DNA of 48,216 bases from Methylorubrum zatmanii (GTDB taxonomy: Bacteria; Pseudomonadota; Alphaproteobacteria; Rhizobiales; Beijerinckiaceae). Numbering within the stretch: position 1 is the stretch's first letter; each line of letters starts with the position of its first letter. The position numbers and the translations under genes were made by a program. The stretch spans positions 1 to 48,216 of the forward strand of contig NZ_NKUI01000044.1 in assembly GCF_014845115.1 (NCBI RefSeq), in the 5' to 3' direction. The notes under the pieces were generated by a model, which did no database searches, was not told where the DNA came from, and saw only the letters and a program-made list of their open reading frames with translations. Below, in pieces: positions 1-7,892 of the stretch.

Positions 1-21
1 CCCTGCCCCGAACCGTGAGCG

Positions 22-768
22 ATGCGTTTTTCCACTCCCCTGATCGAAGGGCGCCTCGTGCGGCGCTACAAGCGCTTCCTTGCCGACGTGACGCTGGCCG
101 ATGGCAGCCTCGTGACGGCCCATTGCGCCAATCCGGGCGCGATGCTCGGGCTCAATGCCGAGGGGTTCCGGGTGCTGCTCTCGCCCTCGACCAACCCTGC
201 GCGAAAACTCGGCTTCTCGTGGGAACTGGTGGAGGCGGATCTGCCCGGCGGCCCGCAATGGGTCGGCATCAACACCGCCCGGCCCAACGCCCTGGTCGCC
301 GAGGCGTTTCGCGCCAGGACCATCGCGCCCCTCGCCGGCTACGAGACGCTGCGGCCGGAAGTGGCCTACGGCAAGGCGAGCCGGGTCGATTTCCTGGCGA
401 GCGGCGGCGGCCTGCCGCCCTGCCATGTCGAGGTGAAGAACTGCCACCTGATGCGGCAGCCGGGGCTCGCCGAATTTCCCGATTGCAAGGCGGCCCGCTC
501 GGCCCGCCACATGGAGGAACTGGCCGCCGTCGTGGCCGCGGGCGGACGGGCGATGCTGATCGTCGTGATCCAGATGCAGGCGACCGCCTTCGATGTCGCC
601 CGCGACATCGATCCGACCTTCGACCGCGCCCTGCAAGCCGCGCTGGCGGCGGGGATGGAGGCCTATGCCTATACCTGCGCGGTGGAGCCGGGCGGCGTCG
701 AGATCGCCGCGCCGGTTCCGATCCTCACGCCGGGCGCGCCGCCCCCGCCCGCTCGAACATCAGGTTGA
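22..768 (+). CDS. sfsA: SfsA family protein (sugar fermentation stimulation homolog)
   Basis: The 248-residue product matches SfsA along its length: an N-terminal OB-like region beginning MRFSTPLIEGRLVRRYKRF with the family signature AHCANPGAMLG near residue 34, then a nuclease-like domain with HVEVKNCHL near residue 135. Family members are 230-250 residues, so it is complete. E. coli SfsA was named for an effect on maltose metabolism and binds DNA; its true role is unsettled. The ATG at 22 begins exactly where the family begins. The 3' end overlaps the convergent FkbM gene by 44 bp. Identity is firm; function is known only loosely. Confidence 0.93.
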   Translation: MRFSTPLIEGRLVRRYKRFLADVTLADGSLVTAHCANPGAMLGLNAEGFRVLLSPSTNPARKLGFSWELVEADLPGGPQWVGINTARPNALVAEAFRARTIAPLAGYETLRPEVAYGKASRVDFLASGGGLPPCHVEVKNCHLMRQPGLAEFPDCKAARSARHMEELAAVVAAGGRAMLIVVIQMQATAFDVARDIDPTFDRALQAALAAGMEAYAYTCAVEPGGVEIAAPVPILTPGAPPPPARTSG

Positions 769-1570
769 GGCGGGTCCGCGCGATCTGGCGGTAGCCGTGG
801 GACTGGAGCAGGCCGGGCAGATCGATCTGCCACTGGTCGGTGCCGTTCTCGAGAACGATCAGGGCCGGACGCAGGGAGGCCGGCGCATCGCGCAGGAACG
901 GCTCCAGGATCAGATCCTCGGCCCCCTCCACGTCGAGCTTGATCGCGTCGATCCGCTCGATCCCCTCCGAGCGGCACAGGCCGAGCAAAGTCACCGCCGG
1001 CACCCGCACGGCGGCGTTCTTCTGGGTGCCGACGATCTTCACGCTCGATTCGCCGCGGTTGCGCGGATCGATGAACAGGGTCAGCTCGCCCGCCTTGTCG
1101 GCCACCGCGCAGGCGATGGCCTTGACCGTGCCGAACGGGTTCTGGCCGATATTGAAGGTGAGCCGGTCGAACACATCGGGCTGCGGCTCGACCGCCAGGA
1201 TGCGGGCGCGCGGTCCGGTGAAGCCGGCCACGAACAGGGCGTAGGCGCCGATATTGGCGCCGATATCGAGGAACACCGCGTCCTCGGGCAGGCGTTGCTT
1301 GAGCAGCGCCCGCTCCTGCGGATCGAAGAACTGCGGGGTGAAGAGCACCTTCTTCTCGCAGTTGTTGTTGTAGGGGTGCAGGCGCATCCGGGCGCCGTAG
1401 CGTTCCACGTCGAGGGGCCGGCCCCGCATCATCGAGATGGCGATGCGGCGCAGGAACATCGCCAACCGGCGGGCGCGCCAGGATTGCTCCGGCAGCTTCT
1501 GCGTCCGCTCGGCGATCCGCGCGACGAGGCCGGTGGGGGCGTAGGTGCCGTAGGGCGAGGAATCCGTCAT
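725..1570 (-). CDS. FkbM family methyltransferase
   Basis: This 281-residue protein carries a class I SAM-dependent methyltransferase fold of the FkbM type. The SAM-binding motif FLDIGANIGAYAL is near residue 100, the acidic residue ending strand 2 is in AVEPQPD, and the FkbM signature IKLDVEGAED is near residue 220. FkbM proteins O-methylate sugars or other small substrates, often in surface glycan or secondary metabolism. The substrate cannot be read from the sequence, and no glycan genes are adjacent. The N-terminal 70 residues are basic and less conserved. The start at 1570 is the first ATG of the frame. The gene converges on sfsA with overlapping 3' ends. Confidence 0.85.
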   Translation of the reverse strand: MTDSSPYGTYAPTGLVARIAERTQKLPEQSWRARRLAMFLRRIAISMMRGRPLDVERYGARMRLHPYNNNCEKKVLFTPQFFDPQERALLKQRLPEDAVFLDIGANIGAYALFVAGFTGPRARILAVEPQPDVFDRLTFNIGQNPFGTVKAIACAVADKAGELTLFIDPRNRGESSVKIVGTQKNAAVRVPAVTLLGLCRSEGIERIDAIKLDVEGAEDLILEPFLRDAPASLRPALIVLENGTDQWQIDLPGLLQSHGYRQIARTRLNLMFERAGAARPA

Positions 1571-1753
1571 CGTGGCGGGGTCATGCCAGCCGGAACGGGC
1601 GGCGGCAAGTCGCGCGGGACACGAGGGATTACGGTGCCGGCCGAAGAACCGGTTAAGGAACCGGCCACTGGCCTACCAAACGGCCCGTCTTGTCGCCCGA
1701 AGCATCGTCCCGGCCTTTGACATCGGCGCCTGGGCGCCCGATGAGACGACACC

Positions 1754-2530
1754 ATGCAGAGCTTCGATTCAGACGGCGTCCAGATCGCCTATATCGACAT
1801 GCCGGCCAAGGAGCCGCTCAAGGCCGGGAACGGCGATCCGATCCTGCTGATCCACGGCTTCGCCTCGAACCACGCGGTCAACTGGGTCAACACGCTCTGG
1901 GTCCGGTATCTGACCGAGGCGGGCTACCGGGTCATCGCCCTCGACAACCGGGGCCATGGCCAGAGCGAGAAGCTCTATGAGCCCACCGCCTATACCTCCG
2001 ACCAGATGGCCGGCGACGCCGTGCGGCTGCTGCGCCATCTCGGCATCGCTCGGGCCGACGTGATGGGCTATTCCATGGGCGCGCGCATCGCCGCGCATAT
2101 GGCGCTCGATTACCCCGCCGAAGTCCGCTCGCTGCTGCTCGGCGGCCTCGGCTACCACCTCGTGGCCGGAGAGGGCCTGCCGCAGGGCATCGCCGAGGCG
2201 CTGGAAGCCCCGCCCGGCACGCCCGCGCCGAACCCGACCGCCGCCAGCTTCCGCCTCTTCGCCGAGCAGACCAAGAGCGATCTGCGGGCGCTCGCCGCCT
2301 GCATCCGCTGCTCGCGCCAGACGCTGTCGCGGGCCGAGCTGTCGGCCATCGAGACGCCGACGCTGGTCACGGTCGGGGCGCTCGACACCGTCGCCGGATC
2401 CGGCCCCGAACTGGCCAAGCTGATGCCGAACGCCCGCGCCCTCGACTTGCCGGGACGCGACCATTCCACGGCCGTGGGCGACAAGCTGCACCGCCAGGGC
2501 GTGCTGGACTTCCTGGCGCAGCGGCCCTGA
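1754..2530 (+). CDS. alpha/beta fold hydrolase
   Basis: The protein has 258 residues and a typical single-domain alpha/beta hydrolase plan. The oxyanion-hole motif LLIHGFASN is near residue 31. DNRGHGQS is near residue 64. The nucleophile elbow is GYSMGA with Ser107. A late acidic residue lies in VGALDTVAG and the catalytic His in GRDHSTAV near residue 236. No signal peptide is seen, so it is probably cytoplasmic. The family includes esterases, lactonases and C-C hydrolases, and the substrate cannot be told from sequence. It stands alone, with its own 180-bp upstream gap after the divergent FkbM gene. Confidence 0.88.
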   Translation: MQSFDSDGVQIAYIDMPAKEPLKAGNGDPILLIHGFASNHAVNWVNTLWVRYLTEAGYRVIALDNRGHGQSEKLYEPTAYTSDQMAGDAVRLLRHLGIARADVMGYSMGARIAAHMALDYPAEVRSLLLGGLGYHLVAGEGLPQGIAEALEAPPGTPAPNPTAASFRLFAEQTKSDLRALAACIRCSRQTLSRAELSAIETPTLVTVGALDTVAGSGPELAKLMPNARALDLPGRDHSTAVGDKLHRQGVLDFLAQRP

Positions 2531-2649
2531 CCGGCCTCAGCCGAAGCGGACCGCGCCCGCCGGCATAGCCTGTCGGCAGTAGACCGTTTGATCGACTGCG
2601 ACGGGACGCGCCCGGTCGTTACGATGCGGCTTCCGTTCCGGGGCGAGCC

Positions 2650-2784
2650 ATGCCGATTCCGATGCCGCAGGTCGATGGGCGCGAGCGCCACCGGTGCCTC
2701 GTCGCCCATGCGCTCGCGAACGGGCTGATCGTGGCCGCGATCCTCCTGCTGCTGATCGGCGGGCAGGCCTTGGCCTTTGCCTGA
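2650..2784 (+). CDS. small hypothetical membrane protein (44 aa)
   Basis: A short frame of 44 residues starts at ATG 2650 and ends with TGA at 2782. Residues about 1-20 are polar and include several Arg and His; residues about 23-43 form one strongly hydrophobic segment rich in Ile, Leu and Ala. It looks like a single-pass small membrane protein. It lies between the alpha/beta hydrolase and the convergent ABC permease, which ends 37 bp away. No family was recognised and no strong ribosome binding site precedes it, so it may be a chance frame. Confidence 0.4.
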   Translation: MPIPMPQVDGRERHRCLVAHALANGLIVAAILLLLIGGQALAFA

Positions 2785-2821
2785 CCCGTACCGGCCATAG
2801 CCGGGATCGTCTTGTCCGCCC

Positions 2822-3597
2822 TCAGCTCTTCAGCCGGTAGCCGGTGCGGAAGATATAGGCGACGAGCCCGAGGCACAGGGTCAGGAAGGCGAGAGTGGCG
2901 GCGATGCTGACGCCCACCGCGACATCGCCCCGGCCGAAGAAGGCCCAGCGGAAGCCGCTGACGAGATAGACCACCGGGTTGAACAGGCTCACCGCCCGCC
3001 AGAACGGCGGCAGCATCTCGATGGAGTAGAAGCTGCCGCCCAGGAAGGTCAGCGGCGTGACGATGAGGAGCGGGACGAGCTGGAGCTTCTCGAAACCGTC
3101 CGCCCAGAGGCCGATGACGAAGCCGAACAGGCTGAAGGTCAGCGCGGTCAAAAGCAGGAAGAACACCATCCAGAACGGGTGCGCGATGTGCAGCGGCACG
3201 AACAGCGAGGCCGTGGCGAGGATGATGAGGCCGATCACGATCGACTTCGTGGCCGCCGCGCCGACGAAGCCGAGGACCACTTCGAGGGGCGAGATCGGCG
3301 CCGACAGGATTTCATAGATCGTGCCGGCGAAGCGCGGGAAGTAGATGCCGAAGGAGGCGTTGGAGACGCTCTGGGTCAGGAGCGACAGCATCATCAGCCC
3401 CGGCACGATGAAGGCGCCGTAGGGGATGTCATCCACCGTCTGCACCCGCGAGCCGATGGCGGCCCCGAACACCACGAAATAGAGCGAGGTCGAGATGACC
3501 GGCGCGACGATGCTCTGCAGGGCCGTGCGCCAGAACCGGGCCATCTCGAAGCGGTAGATGGCGAGGACCGCCGGGACGTTCAGCATGGACACGCCCT

Positions 3598-3601
<4 letters not shown>
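2822..3601 (-). CDS. ABC-2 type transporter permease
   Basis: The 259-residue product is a six-helix ABC-2 membrane subunit. It has hydrophobic segments through most of its length, the conserved [11 protein letters not shown] loop near residue 100, and the C-terminal [14 protein letters not shown] signature of drug, polysaccharide or Nod-factor type exporters. The ATG at 3601 overlaps the TGA of the upstream ATPase gene (ATGA), which indicates translational coupling and fixes the start better than the internal Met at 3586. With the ATPase it forms a two-component exporter. The substrate is unknown. Confidence 0.9.
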
Positions 3602-4524
<923 letters not shown>

Positions 4525-4702
4525 CGGGGCCCTGAAATGGCGGGAGGGGCGGGCCCTATAGCACGGGCCGGAGCGCGAAGAACCCATCTCGCGCCGGTTA
4601 CATTTTCAGGCGATTCGTCCCTCCGTTGCACGGAATGGCGGAACCGGAGGGCGGCCTGAGGCTTCTCCTCACGTTCTCCTGCGACAAACCATCCCTGAAC
4701 CG

Positions 4703-4738
4703 GCCTGCCCTCGTTCCGATGGCGGGTCTTTTTTTGCT
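4703..4738 (+). terminator. possible orphan intrinsic terminator
   Basis: On the + strand CCTGCC and GGCGGG can pair (one G-T) around an 11-nt loop, followed directly by TCTTTTTTT. No + strand gene ends here: the ABC ATPase reads away on the minus strand and the YgjV-like gene reads toward this point on the minus strand. It could end an unannotated short transcript, or be a chance match. Confidence 0.3.
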
Positions 4739-4754
4739 CCCAGCCCGCGCGTCC

Positions 4755-5384
4755 TCACACGACAGTCTGGATCGATCCGACCGACACCGCCGCGCCGGCC
4801 GGTTCATCCGCCTTGGACGCCAGAGCGGGCGCCAACACCTTGGCCGGGCTTGCCCGCAACAGGGCGATCAGCAACGCCGAGATCGTGAGCAGGTCGCAGG
4901 TCAGGCCGAACACCGACCCGACCAGGGTGTTGTGGGCGAGCCAGCACGAGGACGCGCCGAGGAAGCAGCGGCGCATCGCCTGCGGATCGAGCTGGAGCCG
5001 CGCCGTGGTCGCGAGCAGGGATCCGAGCCCAGCACAGGCCGAAGGCCAGCCATTCCATGTCGCCAGCGTCAGGCAGGCCGCGACGAGGCTGCTGGCCACG
5101 AAGAGCGGGGCGACCCAGGCCGCCCGGCCCTCGGCCCCGATCCAGCGGGCGGCGACCACGCCCTGCATCACCGAGACGAGGCACATCGCCGTCCCGGTCT
5201 GCGCCCCGAGCCGCAGGAAATGCAGCCCGAAACAGGCCGAGGAGGCCGCCGAGGTGAGCAGGATCGCGCTCCGGCGCGGCATCATGCCGGCCGCGAAGCC
5301 GAGGCACAGCCCCAGGCCTCCGAACAGGTCGAGATGTTCACGCGCGGCATCCCACGCGAGGGCAATGACATTGACGGGGGACAT
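4755..5384 (-). CDS. YgjV family inner membrane protein
   Basis: The 209-residue product has about six hydrophobic segments and resembles the E. coli YgjV (Imp-YgjV) family. The most telling stretch is near residues 120-165, where an RCFLGASSCWLAHNTLVGS-like block matches the Cys-Trp-His-Asn pattern of YgjV. The C-terminal 30 residues are a soluble Ala-rich tail. The chosen start MSPVNVIAL at 5384 gives the usual N-terminus; the frame extends further but that part is Arg-rich and unlike the family. Family function is unknown. The gene is monocistronic and divergent from the efflux operon. Confidence 0.72.
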   Translation of the reverse strand: MSPVNVIALAWDAAREHLDLFGGLGLCLGFAAGMMPRRSAILLTSAASSACFGLHFLRLGAQTGTAMCLVSVMQGVVAARWIGAEGRAAWVAPLFVASSLVAACLTLATWNGWPSACAGLGSLLATTARLQLDPQAMRRCFLGASSCWLAHNTLVGSVFGLTCDLLTISALLIALLRASPAKVLAPALASKADEPAGAAVSVGSIQTVV

Positions 5385-5633
5385 CTTGAGGACTCTCGAA
5401 CGGCACGTCCGTGACTGGTTTCGGAGCCGTCGTGCCGGTGCTTGTTCTTGGTTTTTTCTCTCGCCGTCCCGTCGGGCCATCGCGAAAGCAGTGCCGAACG
5501 AAGGCGAAACCGCGCCCGCCTTGCCGAGTGCGCTATTCCTGCTTGGTGACCGGATCGTTAAGACGGCAAGAAGCGTACAACGGCGTGGCGCCGCTGCCTC
5601 ACTTGAGGACGAGCGCCAAGTCCGCGCCGGAAT

Positions 5634-5677
5634 GAGAATGAACGTTCATTGACACGAGAATGAACGTTCACTATCGC
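5634..5677 (+). promoter_or_regulatory. promoter with two TetR-type operators for the efflux operon
   Basis: A 14-bp perfect palindrome AATGAACGTTCATT lies at 5637-5650. A second copy of its core, TGAACGTTCA, lies at 5661-5670. The 15-bp word GAGAATGAACGTTCA is directly repeated with a 22-bp period (5634 and 5656). A consensus -35 box TTGACA occupies 5649-5654, and 17 bp downstream TATCGC (5672-5677) is a plausible -10. The first operator therefore touches the -35 and the second fills the spacer. This fits repression by the TetR protein encoded two genes downstream. The binding itself is inferred. Confidence 0.75.
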
Positions 5678-5700
5678 TGAACCGAGCGTAGGAGTTCGCG

Positions 5701-5976
5701 ATGGGCCTGTCTCGCGGCGGTCGGATGTCGTCCCTTCCATCATTCGGCCGCGATGCCGGTCCATCCCAGGAGGGCGTCGGCCTCCTGCAATGGGTCGGGG
5801 CGGTCTGCACGCCGGCCAATCTTCTCGTCTGCTCGGTCGTCGCTCTCGGCTGGTTCGCCCTGATCGGCTGGACCGGAGCCGGGCCGGAGGGCTGGCAGGC
5901 GCGTCTCTGCGCCGATCTCGACCTGCAGCCGCGCGCCTGCGCCGCCGTTACGAACACCACGGGAACCTCTTCATGA
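5701..5976 (+). CDS. small single-pass membrane protein, first gene of efflux operon
   Basis: This 91-residue protein is not recognised. It has a polar N-terminus of about 28 residues, one hydrophobic segment (about residues 29-57, containing LLVCSVVALGWFALIGW) and a C-terminal tail with two Cys and a run of Thr. AGGAG at 5690-5694 is well placed before the ATG. Its TGA overlaps the tetR ATG (ATGA at 5973-5976), so translation is probably coupled. It sits directly behind the operator-bearing promoter, so it should be induced with the pump. It could be a small accessory subunit of the RND pump, or only a leader frame that couples tetR translation. Confidence 0.7.
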   Translation: MGLSRGGRMSSLPSFGRDAGPSQEGVGLLQWVGAVCTPANLLVCSVVALGWFALIGWTGAGPEGWQARLCADLDLQPRACAAVTNTTGTSS

Positions 5977-6602
5977 GTGCGGCTGCCGGCGCGGTCATCG
6001 ATGCGAGGAGCGGTCAGGCGGCCCGGCGCGAGCACATCCTCGACGCCGCGGAGGCCTGCTTCGTTCGCAACGGCTTCCACCGGACCACCATGCAGGATCT
6101 CGCCCGGGAAGCGTCGATGAGCCCGGGCAACATCTACCGGTACTTCGACGCCAAGGAAGCCGTGGTCCTCGGGCTCGCCGAGCGCGATCGTGAGCGCGGC
6201 GCCGTCCTGGTCGAGGCGATGGAGCGGGCCGGTGACAAGCGCGCGGTCCTGATGGCCATTCTCGGCCGCTTCTTCCACGACATCACCCGCGAGGCGGCGG
6301 TGCTGCGCCTCGACCTCTGGGCGGAGGCGACCCGCAACCCGGCCATCGCCGCCCTGGTGGAGCAGGGCGACGAGGAAGGACGGACGTGGCTCATCGAGAT
6401 GTTCGAGGCGATCAAGACCTCCCCGGCCTGCGATCCGGCGACCCTGTTCGATGCCATCGCGCCGCTGATGAAGGGCATCATCGTCAGCCGGGCCCTGGCT
6501 CCCGATTACGATGCCAGCCCGGCAGTGGCGCAGCTTCATGCCCTGATCGACGCGGGCCTGTCCGGCTCGCTCCCCCGCGCCGATGCGGAGACCGGCCGAT
6601 GA
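5973..6602 (+). CDS. TetR/AcrR family transcriptional repressor
   Basis: The 209-residue product has a standard TetR N-terminal DNA-binding domain: REHILDAAEACFVRNGF, then the helix-turn-helix TTMQDLAREASMSPGNIYRYF at about residues 43-63, followed by KEAVVLGLAE. The C-terminal ligand-binding domain ends about residue 200 and resembles TetR_C_6-type regulators. It overlaps the preceding small gene and the following adaptor gene by ATGA, so all lie in one transcript. The obvious target is its own promoter at 5634-5677. The inducer is unknown. Confidence 0.93.
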   Translation: MSAAAGAVIDARSGQAARREHILDAAEACFVRNGFHRTTMQDLAREASMSPGNIYRYFDAKEAVVLGLAERDRERGAVLVEAMERAGDKRAVLMAILGRFFHDITREAAVLRLDLWAEATRNPAIAALVEQGDEEGRTWLIEMFEAIKTSPACDPATLFDAIAPLMKGIIVSRALAPDYDASPAVAQLHALIDAGLSGSLPRADAETGR

Positions 6603-7831
6603 CTTCCGTTCGGGCCCTTGCCCCCGCTCTCCTGCTCCTGGCCCTAGGCCTCGCTCCGGCTTGGGCCGAAACCGCTCCGGCGAAGGTCGCTCCGGCGCCC
6701 GTCGTCAGCGTGGTCGAGGCGGACCGGCGCGAGATCGTGGAGAGCGTGGTCGTGACCGGCACGCTGGTGCCGCGCGACGAGATTCTGGTGACGCCGGAGA
6801 TCGATGGCTACCGCTTGGTCGAGCTTCTGGCCGAAGAGGGCATGCGGGTCGAGCAGGGACAGGTGCTCGCCCGGTTGTCCCGCGACCTGATCGACCGGCA
6901 GCTCGCCCAGCAGAACGCCCTGATCGACAAGGCCAGTGCCGCCGTTCCGCAGGCACAGAGCAACATCGAGCAGGCGGAGGCCGCCGAGCTCGAAGCCCGG
7001 CTCGCCCATGATCGGGCCAAGCAGCTGATCCAGAGCGGCAACACTACGGCGGTGGTGATGGAGAGCCGCACCGCCGCCCTGCGGCAGGCAGAGGGCAAGC
7101 TGGCCTTCGCCCGCAACGGGCTGGCCATGGCCAGGGCGGAACTCGCGCAGGCCAGGGCCGTGCGCGACGAACTCGAATTGCGGCTCGCCCGCACCGAGAT
7201 CCGCGCGCCGGAGGCCGGCATCGTCAGCCGCCGCACCGCGCGGGTCGGCATGGCGACCTCCTCCGCCGCCGAGCCGCTGTTCCGGCTGATCGCACGGGGC
7301 GAGATCGAGCTGGAGGCCGAGGTCATCGAGACCAAGCTGCCGCTCCTGCGCGAGGGCAACCCGGCCTTCATCGAGATCGGCGACGGCGAGCGCGTCGCCG
7401 GCAGCGTCCGTGCCGTCTATCCCGAGGTCGACAAGGCGAGCCGTCTCGGCAAGGTCCGCGTGCGCCTCGATCCCGATCCGCGCCTGCGCATCGGCACCTT
7501 TGCCCGCGGCGCCGTGGAACTCGCCCGCACCCGCGGGGTCACCGTGCCCCAGGCCTCCGTCCTCTACGGCGGCGGCAAGCGCAGCTCGGTGCTCGTCGTC
7601 GCCGACGACAAGGTCGAGGCCCGCGAGGTCCGCACCGGCCTGTCCGACGAGGACGACATCGAGATCCGCGCCGGCCTGACCGAGGGCGAGCGGGTCGTCG
7701 CCCGCGCCGGAAGCTTCCTGCGGGACGGCGACCGTGTCCGCCCCGTCCCGGTCGCGCGTCAGGGCGCAACGCCGGCCGCGCTGTCCACCGCGCCCTCACC
7801 CCAGGCCACGGCCGACGCCGGCCCACGCTAA
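6599..7831 (+). CDS. RND efflux transporter periplasmic adaptor subunit
   Basis: This 410-residue protein is a membrane fusion protein of the HlyD/AcrA superfamily. It has a cleavable signal peptide (residues 1-23, ending APAWA), a first lipoyl half near residues 60-90 (VEQGQVLARLS), an alpha-helical hairpin of about residues 95-195 rich in Ala, Gln and Glu, a second lipoyl half (RTEIRAPEAGIVSRR), and beta-barrel and membrane-proximal domains to about residue 385. It links the inner-membrane pump to an outer-membrane channel, which is not encoded here. It starts inside the tetR stop codon (ATGA). Confidence 0.93.
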   Translation: MTSVRALAPALLLLALGLAPAWAETAPAKVAPAPVVSVVEADRREIVESVVVTGTLVPRDEILVTPEIDGYRLVELLAEEGMRVEQGQVLARLSRDLIDRQLAQQNALIDKASAAVPQAQSNIEQAEAAELEARLAHDRAKQLIQSGNTTAVVMESRTAALRQAEGKLAFARNGLAMARAELAQARAVRDELELRLARTEIRAPEAGIVSRRTARVGMATSSAAEPLFRLIARGEIELEAEVIETKLPLLREGNPAFIEIGDGERVAGSVRAVYPEVDKASRLGKVRVRLDPDPRLRIGTFARGAVELARTRGVTVPQASVLYGGGKRSSVLVVADDKVEAREVRTGLSDEDDIEIRAGLTEGERVVARAGSFLRDGDRVRPVPVARQGATPAALSTAPSPQATADAGPR

Positions 7832-7839
7832 ACCCCTCC

Positions 7840-7861
7840 CCCGCGCGGACATCCGCGCGGG
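7840..7861 (+). other. intercistronic hairpin between adaptor and pump genes
   Basis: CCCGCGCGG (7840-7848) and CCGCGCGGG (7853-7861) form a perfect 9-bp stem with the 4-nt loop ACAT. There is no T run, so it is not a typical terminator. It sits 8 nt after the adaptor stop and 31 nt before the pump start. It may protect or attenuate the mRNA between the two genes. Confidence 0.5.
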
Positions 7862-7892
7862 CTTCGCCGGACCTCACCGACGGGTTGCCCCG

